64,000 nt of DNA from Sphingobacterium pedocola (GCF_015209965.1 NZ_MU158691.1:491705-555704), one strand, 5' to 3'. Positions 8,589 to 18,177 are shown, counted from the stretch's first letter. The notes: a model not told the origin generated them from the sequence alone. Translations and numbers: made by a program.

Positions 8589-9009
8589 GAAGGTTTATTT
8601 TAATTAGTTTGTCGCTCGCCGCGACGGGGCTTTCTTTATTCCTTGATGAATAAAGAAACAAAGAAATCAAGACTTGGTCAATGTTACGCTAAAAGCTTTT
8701 GGATTTACTAAACAGCTCCAAGCCGTTTCACTTGGGGGATCTGTTCTTAACGCAAATCCAAAAGCTTTCTTAACGCTACATCGACCTAGGTCGTCCTTTT
8801 CGGTTCAGCGGAAGTATAAAATAATATTTAAGGATAAAGCACGATCCTTTCATACCCGACAAATGTCGCCTTGGCGGGTCGACAATAGCAGGAATGGTGC
8901 ACCGTCGTGTCGAGCCGGCACAGCGACGAGTTTTGGACACTTTTGCGGTCAAAAGTGTCGACCTGTCGCGGTCCAAGCGACAAAAGAAAAATAATTAAAA
9001 TAAACCTTC
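8589..9009. repeat. 421-bp hairpin-rich element with 18-bp terminal inverted repeats
   Basis: GAAGGTTTATTTTAATTA (8589-8606) is repeated exactly inverted at 8992-9009. Just inside each end lies a small GTCGC...GCGAC hairpin (8611-8625 and 8965-8981). The interior holds more foldback structures: TTTCTTTATTC/GAATAAAGAAA (8631-8641/8648-8658), a 15-bp arm pair 8692-8706/8754-8768, the palindrome CGACCTAGGTCG (8782-8793), and GACACTTTT/AAAAGTGTC (8936-8944/8951-8959). No convincing protein is encoded and no target-site duplication was found. It lies between the LLM gene and the SbnA-like operon, filling a 578-base gap together with about 150 unassigned bases at 8440-8588. It may be a MITE-like or REP-like element. 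Confidence 0.6.
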
Positions 9010-9017
9010 ATTTTAAC

Positions 9018-10013
9018 CTATTTCGTTAACAACGCACGAGCTGTAATATCAAAAGAACGCAGGCGTTTAACATCGTCGAAGATATAATTTGTAGTGATGA
9101 TCTCATCAACCTGATAACGGGCTATAAAATCTCTTACTTCCGAGCGAATATCCTTTTCGGTACCGATAAAGGTACAGGATACCATGCTTTGAACCGCTTG
9201 TTCGATTTCAGCTATGCCATCGTAAATGGGTTTCTCGGTAGGCGGGGATAAGGGCATTCGTCGATTGGTGAGAATGCCAGCAAACATGTTGAATAAACTC
9301 GTGGAAAGGTATGTTGCTTCCTCATGCGAATCTGCAGCTACGATATTTACACAAACCATCGTATATGGTTCGTGTAGCTGTACTGACGGCTTAAAATTCT
9401 TTTGATATATTTCGGTGGCCTGGGATAACATGGCAGGAGCAAAATGAGCCGCAAATGCATAAGGAAGTCCTAATTCTGCAGCGAGATAAGCACTATCCGT
9501 GCTAGATCCTAATATATAAATAGGAATATGCTGTCCCTCCCCCGGAAAAGCACGCACTTTAGCCTGAACATTGTTCTCATCAAAGTACTGTTGAAGTGCC
9601 AATACATCATCCTTGAAATAAAACGATGTATTTAGGTTATTCCGGCGTAAGGCCATCGCGGTCACCTGATCCGTGCCGGGGGCTCTGCCGAGTCCCAGAT
9701 CGATACGATTGGGATAGATGCTTTCTAATGTGCCAAATTGTTCGGCAATGACGAGCGGAGAGTGGTTGGGTAGCATAATTCCACCTGATCCCACCCGGAT
9801 AGTGCTGGTGTGGCCAGCTACATGCCCTATTAATACCGAAGTGGCCGAACTTGCGATATGTGGCATGTTGTGGTGTTCGGCAAACCAGATCCGATGGTAT
9901 CCTAATTTTTCGATATGTTGGGCGCCGACAACCGATCGTTCAATGGCTTCGGTGATGGTACTCCCTTTGCTAACGGTAGCTAATTCTAGTGCGGATAATT
10001 TAATATGATTCAT
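9018..10013 (-). CDS. LLM-class flavin-dependent oxidoreductase
   Basis: A luciferase-like (FMN/F420-type TIM barrel) monooxygenase-family protein, 331 residues from the chosen start. The N-terminus KLSALELATVSKG, the strand RIWFAEHHNMP, the glycine-rich IRVGSGGIMLPNHSPL and the downstream RIDLGLGRAPGTD are the characteristic order for MsnO8-type LLM oxidoreductases. The ATG at 10013 begins MNHIKLSALEL, fitting family starts; an in-frame ATG at 10040 would add nine polar residues. Substrate is unknown; FMN is the probable cofactor. It is alone, separated by the hairpin element from the operon downstream. Confidence 0.85.
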   Translation of the reverse strand: MNHIKLSALELATVSKGSTITEAIERSVVGAQHIEKLGYHRIWFAEHHNMPHIASSATSVLIGHVAGHTSTIRVGSGGIMLPNHSPLVIAEQFGTLESIYPNRIDLGLGRAPGTDQVTAMALRRNNLNTSFYFKDDVLALQQYFDENNVQAKVRAFPGEGQHIPIYILGSSTDSAYLAAELGLPYAFAAHFAPAMLSQATEIYQKNFKPSVQLHEPYTMVCVNIVAADSHEEATYLSTSLFNMFAGILTNRRMPLSPPTEKPIYDGIAEIEQAVQSMVSCTFIGTEKDIRSEVRDFIARYQVDEIITTNYIFDDVKRLRSFDITARALLTK

Positions 10014-10163
10014 ACGTATATTGTTGCTTCTTGAGCGCAAAAGCCCGATTTGACTTCATAGCTATATGTAATATTCTCTTTTATTAACCTCGATTAGAGA
10101 GGTGAATAGTGCATAATTTAAAGATACAATGAATCACGATACGTTTTGTAATTTTACTGTCTT

Positions 10164-11348
10164 TTATCGTGTTCGGAGCGCATGTATGACAATGTGATTA
10201 CCTGTCATATCGGTGGTAAAGTAAAGGAAGTCTTTCCCCCCGTCTTTTATTTTAAATTTTTTGCGGATATCGGCTACTTTGACCGGGAAATTTTTGGTAG
10301 CGACATTTGCTTGATAAATTTCGTTTTTTTTCTTGAAATTGGAGAGCGTGTATACCTCTTGGATTTCAAATATACGCCCGGGGAAATGGTCTTTTATGTT
10401 ATCAGCGGTATATAGATGGGTGTGCTGATGCAATTTATATAGATCGAAGCGCTTAGCTATGGTTTTGAACGCACCGGCTTTGGTAATGGATACATCTGGG
10501 TCATACAGATAGTGTAGTGGATCTGAGGCACGAATTAATGTTACTTTTTCTTCCTGTATCGTAAATGAATGGCTCTGTAATTGGTCTTGGAAGATTCGTA
10601 TTGCCGAAACAACCGCTTCTCCTTCATAATTCCGTTCTTGCACGAATAATAATTCTTTGCAATCTCCATCTACACTGATTACGTATATCCGTTTAATATG
10701 CCGCAATTTCTGTAAGGCTGCTGATATGTCCAGTAACGGGGATAGTTTGCTAATAATGATATGGGATTTTTGAAAAAATACATTTTGTAGTCCCACAATA
10801 TTGGGTTCACAGTCTTCCAGTAAAAAAACTTTTGCGTGGTTCACCCGACGGGAAGGATCGATGAATATATAATCTAGCGAATTATCTTTTTGTTGGTCTA
10901 CATATGCTACGCCGTCTGTAGCGATACATATCAGATTTGGAACACCAAGTTCTATTGCATTCTGCTTTACGATCTCGGATAGGTTCTCATTGAGCTCGCA
11001 ATGAATGACAACTTCGGCTTCTTGTGCCATGTAACAGCTATCTACCCCAAACCCACCCGTAATATCGACAACGCGTGCGCCTTTTTTGATAAGGGTTTGT
11101 TTTACGAGCGCAGTGTGTTCGGAGGAACATTGTTCAAGGTTGATCTTATCAGGATAATAAATAGGAGCGGAAAAAGCCCAGGTCGGTAATTTACGAACGC
11201 TACGCTGCCAGCCATCGATCTGGGCTGCTAATTCTGAAGAACTGACATCCGGAAAAGGACTTTTCTTCAAAGCAATAATAGAAGGTGATTTCTCTCTATT
11301 TGCTTTGATGAACTGCTGTATATCCTTATCTAAAATGCGTTTATTCAT
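10164..11348 (-). CDS. class I SAM-dependent methyltransferase with THUMP-like domain
   Basis: 394 residues. The SAM-binding motif I is VVDITGGFGVDS (about 93-104), and the motif IV position reads FIDPSRR (162-168), as in nucleic-acid base methyltransferases with DPP-like loops. The C-terminal half (about 300-394) resembles the THUMP-like domain seen in the Bacteroidota PG_1098 family. RNA is the probable substrate, but the modified position is unknown. Its start overlaps the aspartate kinase stop by 8 bases, so it is translated with that gene; the functional link is unclear. Confidence 0.8.
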   Translation of the reverse strand: MNKRILDKDIQQFIKANREKSPSIIALKKSPFPDVSSSELAAQIDGWQRSVRKLPTWAFSAPIYYPDKINLEQCSSEHTALVKQTLIKKGARVVDITGGFGVDSCYMAQEAEVVIHCELNENLSEIVKQNAIELGVPNLICIATDGVAYVDQQKDNSLDYIFIDPSRRVNHAKVFLLEDCEPNIVGLQNVFFQKSHIIISKLSPLLDISAALQKLRHIKRIYVISVDGDCKELLFVQERNYEGEAVVSAIRIFQDQLQSHSFTIQEEKVTLIRASDPLHYLYDPDVSITKAGAFKTIAKRFDLYKLHQHTHLYTADNIKDHFPGRIFEIQEVYTLSNFKKKNEIYQANVATKNFPVKVADIRKKFKIKDGGKDFLYFTTDMTGNHIVIHALRTR

Positions 11349-12609
11349 CTATGTTTTTCACTAGCATTTGGCAGGTGTAGCTGTCCTTAAGTTCGCGAAT
11401 TATTTCCTTATTTACCAATACCCTATCCAAGGTTTGTTGATTGTAATAGCGAATGGTGATCAATTCTAGCCCCGAGGCTACACTTACTTTATAGCGTTTT
11501 TCGAGATCTTCCAATAATTTCCATACATTTTCGCCGGTATCGTCTACGCTCACTGAAAAACTGATCGCACTATTATGCATCATATTTATTTTGATACGGT
11601 TTTGGTGGAATAGATTAAAAATATGACTTAAATTGTCTTCGACGATGAAGGAAAAATCCCGTGGCTGAATGTTGACGAATACCTGATTGACTTTAAAAAT
11701 GAAAGAAGGTACGGGTAGAGTTTGATTAGTAGTACGAATCTTCGTTCCATTTTTTTCCGGATTGATAAAAGAACGTACATTTAACGTGATTTTTTTGTTT
11801 TGTAATGGCTTTATTGTTTTTGGATGAATTACAGTGGCACCGTAGTACGTTAATTCGATCGCATCGGTATAGGATAACTCGGGGATTAATTCAGTTTGAT
11901 CAAACCATTTAGGGTCTGCATTAAGAACCCCCGGAACGTCTTTCCAGATGGTAATATCTTCTACATTTAAGCAAGATGCAAAAATGGCCGCTGAATAATC
12001 CGAGCCCTCCCGACCCAACGTTGTGGTAAAATTTTCAGATGTAGACCCAATAAAACCTTGTGTAATAATAACTTGATTATCTAATATAGATGGAATATCC
12101 ATACGGATTTTATCCTCCGTTTTTCCCCAATCTACATTTGCCTCTGTGTAGGTGTTGTCGGTAAGAATGTAGTCCCGAGCATCTACCCATTTTGTGTCGA
12201 TATCGATAAACCGACAGTAGGCTGTTAATATTTTAGATGAAAGGATTTCGCCCAGTGAAACAATTTGATCAAATAAATAGTCAAAAGAATCTTGTGGTTC
12301 TTCTTCTAAAATCCATTCTACTTCGACAAAACAATTCGCAATTTCATCGAATATCGGATGATTTTCCGTTTCGAATAATTGCTTTAATATATTGAAATGA
12401 TAATTTTTGACGGTATTTAGGTGAATAAAAGCATCGCCGGTTTGGCCTACATAATTTTTAGTTACCTCCTCCAATTTATCGGTCGTTTTTCCGATAGCAG
12501 ATACGACTACAAGAAGTTCTTGATCTTTATATTTTGAAATGATAGCAGCTACATTTTTTATGCTTTCTGCGTCTTTCACTGATGCGCCACCAAACTTGAA
12601 TACTTGCAT
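11341..12609 (-). CDS. lysC: aspartate kinase, monofunctional
   Basis: Phosphorylates L-aspartate, the first step to lysine/diaminopimelate, threonine and methionine. The 422 residues carry KFGGASVKD at 4-12, the active-site block GREGSDYSAAI, the family loop WKDVPGVLNADPK, and a C-terminal ACT-type regulatory region (INMMHNSAISFSVSVDD) that would bind an amino-acid effector. It lacks a homoserine dehydrogenase domain. Located between the DUF3298 lipoprotein (30 bases upstream) and the methyltransferase (8-base overlap). Which isozyme it is cannot be told from the sequence, so the symbol is tentative. Confidence 0.9.
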   Translation of the reverse strand: MQVFKFGGASVKDAESIKNVAAIISKYKDQELLVVVSAIGKTTDKLEEVTKNYVGQTGDAFIHLNTVKNYHFNILKQLFETENHPIFDEIANCFVEVEWILEEEPQDSFDYLFDQIVSLGEILSSKILTAYCRFIDIDTKWVDARDYILTDNTYTEANVDWGKTEDKIRMDIPSILDNQVIITQGFIGSTSENFTTTLGREGSDYSAAIFASCLNVEDITIWKDVPGVLNADPKWFDQTELIPELSYTDAIELTYYGATVIHPKTIKPLQNKKITLNVRSFINPEKNGTKIRTTNQTLPVPSFIFKVNQVFVNIQPRDFSFIVEDNLSHIFNLFHQNRIKINMMHNSAISFSVSVDDTGENVWKLLEDLEKRYKVSVASGLELITIRYYNQQTLDRVLVNKEIIRELKDSYTCQMLVKNIDE

Positions 12610-12639
12610 TAATTCTTAAATGTAATAGGTTGTGTTTTT

Positions 12640-13464
12640 CTAATTTATTTTAATACTTTCAATATACTGCTTGCCTCGAATGTTTAACAAGCCATGTATT
12701 TTCTCATATGGAATACGGATTTCCGTTGTACCTTCGGAATATGGCTTTATCTCATATTCATTGTAATACATGACAAGATGCTTTTCTGTGAAACCAAAAT
12801 TATCATTCAGTTTAAATTTACCTCCTTCAAAGAAATATGAACTGTCCAAGGATGCAGTATCTTGGATGGATTCGACCTCTCTAAAATAGTGTTCTGCAAT
12901 TTTAGTTAATTCTTCTTGTTTATTCTTTGCCAAAACATCAGCCAACTCAATTTTTTTCGCTTTTACAACATCAAAATTGGTCCAAAATACGTAATTATTT
13001 CCATGTGCTCCTCCTGTATATTCCGAGAGCTTATTTTTCATGGAAAAGAATAACGGTGTATTCGTAGCAATCAGACATTCAATTTTGCGATACCAGGCAA
13101 AGTGAAGTTGTCTTGTAGCTTCGTCTTCGACAAATTCATTGTATCCCATAATGAAGTTACTCGCCGCCTCTTGAGGCGTGTTTTCACCTTCAATGAATAT
13201 ATAGGATTTTAATAGGTCGTTGTATTTCTGGATATCAAGTTGGGGATATCGAATGGCGTAAAATGTCGTGTCGATGGTGTCATTAAACAGGGCAAAATAG
13301 GGACTCACTTCTTTGAAGTCTACATAGCTATATTGTAAAGTATCCTCCAAAAAGAGACGGTTATTCTCGGCCGTTGCGGATTTATCGTTGTTTTCGATAC
13401 CACAGGCCCAGATAAAAATAAGTGAACATATATAGATGGGACTATGTACCCATTGAATAACCAT
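12640..13464 (-). CDS. DUF3298-type lipoprotein
   Basis: 274 residues with an N-terminal hydrophobic stretch ending in a lipobox-like IFIWAC (Cys21), so probably an outer-membrane or periplasmic lipoprotein. The conserved YTGGAHGN (about residues 149-156) is the hallmark of DUF3298/RsiV-type domains, preceded by a DUF4163-like region. RsiV binds lysozyme in Bacillus, but no sigma-factor partner is present, so function is unknown. The start codon directly abuts the yggS stop, giving an operon with yggS upstream and aspartate kinase downstream. Confidence 0.8.
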   Translation of the reverse strand: MVIQWVHSPIYICSLIFIWACGIENNDKSATAENNRLFLEDTLQYSYVDFKEVSPYFALFNDTIDTTFYAIRYPQLDIQKYNDLLKSYIFIEGENTPQEAASNFIMGYNEFVEDEATRQLHFAWYRKIECLIATNTPLFFSMKNKLSEYTGGAHGNNYVFWTNFDVVKAKKIELADVLAKNKQEELTKIAEHYFREVESIQDTASLDSSYFFEGGKFKLNDNFGFTEKHLVMYYNEYEIKPYSEGTTEIRIPYEKIHGLLNIRGKQYIESIKIN

Positions 13465-14154
13465 TTATACTGTTTTGAAATGTTTGATGACCCGCTTGCC
13501 GAATATCGTGCTTCCTAACCGCACCATATTGCTACCTCGCTCTATTGCCAATTTGTAATCCGACGACATGCCCATAGAAAGTATATCGAACGTATCTTCC
13601 TTACGGTAATAGCTCACTTTCACGCCGTCAAAAAGCATTTTTAATTCATAAAATTCTTCCTTAATTTCTTTCTCTTTATCGGTATTTGTTGCAATACCCA
13701 TTAAACCTCTGATACGAACATTTTTGAGCTGATCAAATTCCTGCTCCTGAAACATTTCGATCAATTCAGCATGATCAAAGCCGTATTTGGTTTCCTCCTC
13801 AGCGATAAATACCTGTAAAAGACAATCAATTATACGGTTGTTCTTGGCCGCATGTTTATTGATTTCCTTTAATAATTTGAAAGAGTCTACTGAATGAATC
13901 AATGAAACGAAAGGTGCAATGTACTTTACTTTATTGGTCTGAAGATGACCCACTAAATGCCATTCGATGTCTTTTGGAAGTGATTCGTGCTTGTCTACGA
14001 GCTCTTGAACCATGTTTTCTCCAAATATTCGCTGCCCAGCGTTGTACGCTTCCAATATATCCTCATTTGGTTTTGTTTTGGAAATAGCAACCAGTACGAC
14101 GCCTAGTGGTGCCAGTTCTTGTCGTATTTCTTCGATATTCGTCGTGATGCTCAT
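13465..14154 (-). CDS. yggS: YggS/PLPBP-family pyridoxal phosphate homeostasis protein
   Basis: Cytosolic PLP-binding protein of the alanine-racemase N-domain type, involved in PLP and amino-acid homeostasis. The 229 residues are the normal length. PLP would be bound by K26 in VLVAISKTKP; the family motifs FGENMVQE, IEWHLVGHLQTNK and SMGMSSDYKLAIERGS are all present, followed by RLGSTIFG. It is the first gene of the yggS-DUF3298-aspartate kinase-methyltransferase operon and divergent from the DUF4296/mutS2 operon. Confidence 0.93.
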   Translation of the reverse strand: MSITTNIEEIRQELAPLGVVLVAISKTKPNEDILEAYNAGQRIFGENMVQELVDKHESLPKDIEWHLVGHLQTNKVKYIAPFVSLIHSVDSFKLLKEINKHAAKNNRIIDCLLQVFIAEEETKYGFDHAELIEMFQEQEFDQLKNVRIRGLMGIATNTDKEKEIKEEFYELKMLFDGVKVSYYRKEDTFDILSMGMSSDYKLAIERGSNMVRLGSTIFGKRVIKHFKTV

Positions 14155-14213
14155 ATATGTAATAATATTTTGGGAATGATTTATCTAAAAGCAATGATTA
14201 CAATGCCTTTTCG

Positions 14214-14231
14214 TATTTTTGTACAAATTTA
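14214..14231. promoter_or_regulatory. candidate divergent promoter elements, yggS and DUF4296 gene
   Basis: TATTTTTG (14214-14221, plus strand) and TAAATTTG (minus strand, 14231-14224) both match TAnnTTTG and lie side by side in the divergent intergenic region. No good -33 element was found for either. The plus-strand leader would be about 180 bases. Confidence 0.3.
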
Positions 14232-14302
14232 CAAAATGCAACGCTTATTATTTGTTATAATATCTTCGTTTTTTTCAGGGAGTGTTGGTATCCGATGGTC
14301 TT

Positions 14303-14357
14303 CAACAACCTTCATGAGGTTGTCGTGGTTGTTGGCATTACCTAGAGTCATGAAGGT
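14303..14357 (+). promoter_or_regulatory. overlapping inverted repeats in the DUF4296 leader
   Basis: CAACAACC (14303-14310) pairs with GGTTGTTG (14327-14334), while ACCTTCATGA (14308-14317) pairs with TCATGAAGGT (14348-14357). The two helices share bases and are mutually exclusive. They lie 45 bases before the proposed GTG start. A regulatory leader is possible. Confidence 0.3.
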
Positions 14358-14400
14358 GTTTTCAGAAAGGATATGTCTGAAATCATCATCAAAAGGCTGC

Positions 14401-15138
14401 GTGAGATTTTCTGGGCTGTCGGCACTGCTACTAATCATAACGTCATTTCTAATTGTTTCCTGTAATAGGCAAGGATCTGACGATCGATTGTCTGAACGGA
14501 AAATGACCGAATTGATGACAGAGGTACATCTAATCGATGGTTATCTTTCCTCGTTGAACAAGGATAGTGCGGTGAAGGTGTTGCCGGTAATGTATGAGGA
14601 CGTTTTCAAGAAGTATGGATTAGATTCGGCTACTTTCGCTGAAAACCTGAAGCATTATATGGGGAATCCGGATCTAATTGAAAAAATATATGGAAACGTG
14701 AAGAAAAAGCTGGAGGGATACAACAGGGAGATTCAAACTAAGGACTCGCTTAAAAATGCCTATATGCAAGATAGTATCAATCGCGTATATCGCTTGCAAA
14801 AAAATGCGGATGACATGAAAAATCTTATTTCCAATGTGGTATTGGACACGACCGATATGACATTCGCAGAATCTACGAGGATGTTTTATGATTATTTTGG
14901 TCTTGCTATCCAAGTGTACGGTGTTCACATTTCACCTGTTGTAGAAGTGCCTCAGGTGCCGTCCACCGATACAATACCCCCGATTAGTAGCGATCAGTCC
15001 GTCGAACAATCTCCTGTAGAGAAATTGCCAGTTGAGATGCATCCGGAGACATTACGGCCCTGGACGGATACCGGTAAAAATGTTCTGCGTTCCGTTCCAA
15101 ATACGTTGAGGCCTTTACAACGACCTAAATTATTGTAG
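14401..15138 (+). CDS. DUF4296 domain lipoprotein
   Basis: Proposed start is GTG at 14401, preceded by AAAAGG, giving 245 residues with a classic lipoprotein signal: a hydrophobic run ending FLIVSC, with Cys21 as the lipidation site. An upstream in-frame ATG at 14119 would add 94 residues lacking signal features, and would overlap yggS, so it is rejected. The domain KMTELMTEVHLIDGYL...YEDVFKKYGLD matches DUF4296, a Bacteroidota envelope family of unknown function. The C-terminal third is Pro/Thr-rich. mutS2 follows after 4 bases. Confidence 0.8.
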   Translation: MRFSGLSALLLIITSFLIVSCNRQGSDDRLSERKMTELMTEVHLIDGYLSSLNKDSAVKVLPVMYEDVFKKYGLDSATFAENLKHYMGNPDLIEKIYGNVKKKLEGYNREIQTKDSLKNAYMQDSINRVYRLQKNADDMKNLISNVVLDTTDMTFAESTRMFYDYFGLAIQVYGVHISPVVEVPQVPSTDTIPPISSDQSVEQSPVEKLPVEMHPETLRPWTDTGKNVLRSVPNTLRPLQRPKLL

Positions 15139-15142
15139 TAGT

Positions 15143-17524
15143 ATGATTTATCCTCAAAACACAATAGATAAGTTGGGCTTTACAGATATTCGGAATTTAA
15201 TAAAAGAAAAATGTCTAAGTGAAGCTGGAAAATTGATGGTGGAGAAAATTCAGCCTCAAGTAAAAATAGATCAAATAGATCGTTTCCTGCGTCAAACTCA
15301 AGAATTTAAAAATATCATACAACATGATGCCCCTTTGCCCGTAGATCATATCTACCCAATTAAACCGTTGGCAGAGAAGGCAAAGATAGAAGGCAGTTTT
15401 CTGCTGGAAGAGGAATTGTACCGAATGTTACTTTCACTTCGTACGGTATATGCCATTATTCGATACTTCAATGAAAGAGAAGGCCAATACGCCCATCTCG
15501 AATTGTTGTTTGAACATCTTCCGATAGAAAAGTCGATTTTAAGGTCTATCGAGATGGTGTTGGATGAACGGGGCAAGATGAAAGACAATGCTTCGCGTGC
15601 ACTGTTGGATCTAAGCCAGCAGATTGCAAAAAGTGAGCAGGAAGCGCGTAAACGCTTGGATACGGTTTTTAAGCAGGCGCAAAGCAACGGCTGGACGGCC
15701 GACGGTGGGTTGACGATACGAGATGGACGGTTTTGTATACCTATTCTTGCCGAAAATAAACGTAAGTTAAAAGGCCTGATTCACGATGAATCGGCAACGG
15801 GTCAAACTGCTTATATTGAGCCAGAAGAGGTATTTCACCTGAATAATAAGGTGAGAGATTTAGAGTTTGAACGACGACGGGAGGTTGTCCGTATCCTGAC
15901 CGATTTAACGACCGAATTACGTCCGCACGTGCCGCTTTTACTAGCATACCACAGCTTGCTCACTAAGCTGGATTTTGTACGCGCTAAGGCACTATTTGCG
16001 ATAGACATTGAAGCGGTAATGCCTCTTCTTTCGAAAGAAGCAGATGTCAACTTAGTCAATGCCCGGCATCCCTTGTTATTCCTAAACGCTAAAAAAGACA
16101 GCCAACATCAGGTAGTACCTTTAAATATTAAAATTGATAGTACAGATCGTATTATTCTTGTCTCTGGACCTAATGCTGGAGGAAAGTCTGTCTGTATGAA
16201 GACAGTAGGACTATTGCAGCTGATGCTGCAATCGGGTCTTTTAATCCCAGCAGATGAAACCACGTCGATAGGTATATTCAAGCAAATTTTTGCGGATATC
16301 GGCGATGATCAATCTATTGAAAGCGATTTGAGTACATACAGTGCACACCTGTCTAAAATGAAACACTTTGCTAATTTTGCCACTGCCCGGACACTGGTGC
16401 TTATAGATGAATTCGGAACAGGTACGGATCCACAATTTGGCGGGCCGATAGCAGAAGCGGTGTTGGAACAACTGAATAAAAAGGGGATAAGAGGGGTAAT
16501 TACCACACATTATTCGAACTTAAAATTGTTCGCTAGCCATGCTGAAGGATTAGAGAACGCGTCTATGCTGTTTGACAACCAGCAGATGAAACCGCTGTAC
16601 ATTCTCCAGACAGGCAAACCCGGGAGTTCGTATGCGTTTGAGATCGCTCAAAAAATTGGTTTACCAAGGGAAATCCTCCAATCTGCTAAGCAGAAGATCG
16701 GTGTTCAGCAGAAAAAAGTTGATACCCTTTTAGTAGATTTAGAGCGGGATAAGCAGGAAATATACGACACGAAGAAGGCCGTAAACCGAAGGGAAAAAGA
16801 ACTGGAGGAATTAAAAACCAGATATGAGTCATTACAGGCTTATATGGAGGAGAATAAAAAAGAGATTATCCGAAAGGCGAAGGAAGAAGCAAAATCTATT
16901 TTGAAAGATGCCAATAAGCTGGTGGAGAATACAATTTCTGAAATAAAATCGGCTCAGGCGGAGAAAGACAAAACGAAACAAATCCGTTCTAAATTAAATC
17001 AGGAATTAGATAAACATACGTCAGATTTAGATCAAAAAGTTGCCAAACCCAAACCTGTAAATGGTGAAAATATCGAACTGCAGATAGGAGATTGGGTGCG
17101 GATTGAAGATTCCGGTTCAGAGGGAGAGATTTTAGAAATCACAAAAGGCAGTAGTTTGATTATTGCTTTAGGAGAACTTCGTACTGTGGTGAAAAAGAAT
17201 CGGGTTACGAAACTACGAAGCAAGGAGAAATCAAAAGCCATCAAACGACAGAGTAATCTCTCTACGGATTCGGTAGCTGATTTTCAACCAGAGATCGACG
17301 TACGCGGTATGCGTACAGAGGACGCGTTGCAAAAGATCGAATTGGTGTTGGATCGTGCGGTAATGATAGGGTATCCGACGCTAAAAATAGTACATGGCAA
17401 AGGCGATGGTATATTGCGAAAGTTTATTCGGGATTATTTGCGAAAGTATAGTCATGTAAATAGATTTGAAGATGAACATGCTGACCGGGGAGGAGATGGA
17501 ATCACCTATGCGTATATCAATTAA
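15143..17524 (+). CDS. mutS2: endonuclease MutS2
   Basis: MutS-family ATPase acting on branched DNA or on collided ribosomes. The 793 residues match the family. Walker A is GPNAGGKS at about 342-349, with Walker B VLIDEFGTGTDP and ITTHYSNLK following. A long charged coiled-coil region spans about 515-640. The C-terminal Smr nuclease domain begins at IDVRGM (about 718) and includes the HGKGDGILR motif. The Smr domain separates it from mismatch-repair MutS. It is cotranscribed with the DUF4296 lipoprotein and followed 11 bases later by the mgtC-like gene. Confidence 0.96.
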   Translation: MIYPQNTIDKLGFTDIRNLIKEKCLSEAGKLMVEKIQPQVKIDQIDRFLRQTQEFKNIIQHDAPLPVDHIYPIKPLAEKAKIEGSFLLEEELYRMLLSLRTVYAIIRYFNEREGQYAHLELLFEHLPIEKSILRSIEMVLDERGKMKDNASRALLDLSQQIAKSEQEARKRLDTVFKQAQSNGWTADGGLTIRDGRFCIPILAENKRKLKGLIHDESATGQTAYIEPEEVFHLNNKVRDLEFERRREVVRILTDLTTELRPHVPLLLAYHSLLTKLDFVRAKALFAIDIEAVMPLLSKEADVNLVNARHPLLFLNAKKDSQHQVVPLNIKIDSTDRIILVSGPNAGGKSVCMKTVGLLQLMLQSGLLIPADETTSIGIFKQIFADIGDDQSIESDLSTYSAHLSKMKHFANFATARTLVLIDEFGTGTDPQFGGPIAEAVLEQLNKKGIRGVITTHYSNLKLFASHAEGLENASMLFDNQQMKPLYILQTGKPGSSYAFEIAQKIGLPREILQSAKQKIGVQQKKVDTLLVDLERDKQEIYDTKKAVNRREKELEELKTRYESLQAYMEENKKEIIRKAKEEAKSILKDANKLVENTISEIKSAQAEKDKTKQIRSKLNQELDKHTSDLDQKVAKPKPVNGENIELQIGDWVRIEDSGSEGEILEITKGSSLIIALGELRTVVKKNRVTKLRSKEKSKAIKRQSNLSTDSVADFQPEIDVRGMRTEDALQKIELVLDRAVMIGYPTLKIVHGKGDGILRKFIRDYLRKYSHVNRFEDEHADRGGDGITYAYIN

Positions 17525-17535
17525 AATTAAAAGAT

Positions 17536-18177
17536 ATGTTTGACTGGACATTCAATGGTAATACTCAAGCTATTTTAGTATCTATTCTCTGTGGGAGCAT
17601 AATAGGATTTGAGCGGGAATTTAAAAATAAATCCGCTGGTTTCAGAACAGTAATCTTGATCTGCTTCGGATCGACGATTTTTACCTTGCTTTCTAGAATG
17701 GGTAACATTTCAGATGATCGGATTGCAGCTAATATCATTACGGGTATAGGGTTTTTAGGTGCGGGTGTTATTTACCAGGGTAAGTTTAGTGTGCAGGGGT
17801 TAACGACGGCAGCGGTGATATGGACCATGGCTTCGATAGGAATGATTGTCGGGTTTGGAGAATTTCAATTTGGTATAGCACTGACCATTTGTATGGTTAT
17901 TATTCTTTCACTGTTCCAAAAATTGGAACTGTATATGGCCAATATCTATCACCTCAGGACGATACATGTAACATTTAGAGATATCAAGATCGACTACCTG
18001 GATGAGTTTGAAAAATTTATGCTAACGAATAACGTCAAATTGAACCGCAAAGGACTCGAAAAGAATGGCGAACATTTGACTGTCGTATATGAGGTGACAG
18101 GTAGTCGAATGAACATCCGTAAAGCCTGCAATGAAATTGTAGCACTGGATTACGTAGAGCATTTCCGAAATCTTTAA
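17536..18177 (+). CDS. MgtC/SapB family membrane protein
   Basis: 213 residues. About four N-terminal transmembrane helices contain the family motif GFEREFKNKSAGFRT (about residues 24-38) and ITGIGFLGAGVIYQ. The soluble C-terminal part (about 140-213) is ACT-like. MgtC proteins affect Mg2+ and phosphate homeostasis, and MgtC inhibits the F1Fo ATPase in Salmonella; which role applies here is unknown. It follows mutS2 by 11 bases, likely cotranscribed. Confidence 0.88.
   Translation: MFDWTFNGNTQAILVSILCGSIIGFEREFKNKSAGFRTVILICFGSTIFTLLSRMGNISDDRIAANIITGIGFLGAGVIYQGKFSVQGLTTAAVIWTMASIGMIVGFGEFQFGIALTICMVIILSLFQKLELYMANIYHLRTIHVTFRDIKIDYLDEFEKFMLTNNVKLNRKGLEKNGEHLTVVYEVTGSRMNIRKACNEIVALDYVEHFRNL

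Noticed and set aside
8674..8994. A 106-codon open frame inside the inverted-repeat element, and a 75-codon frame at 8443-8670
   Set aside because: Both run through foldback sequence, have odd composition and no recognisable domain; the DNA is better explained by the repeat structure.
14119..14400. Upstream extension of the DUF4296 gene from an ATG at 14119
   Set aside because: The added residues carry no signal or domain and overlap yggS; the GTG at 14401 gives a normal lipoprotein signal with a ribosome site.
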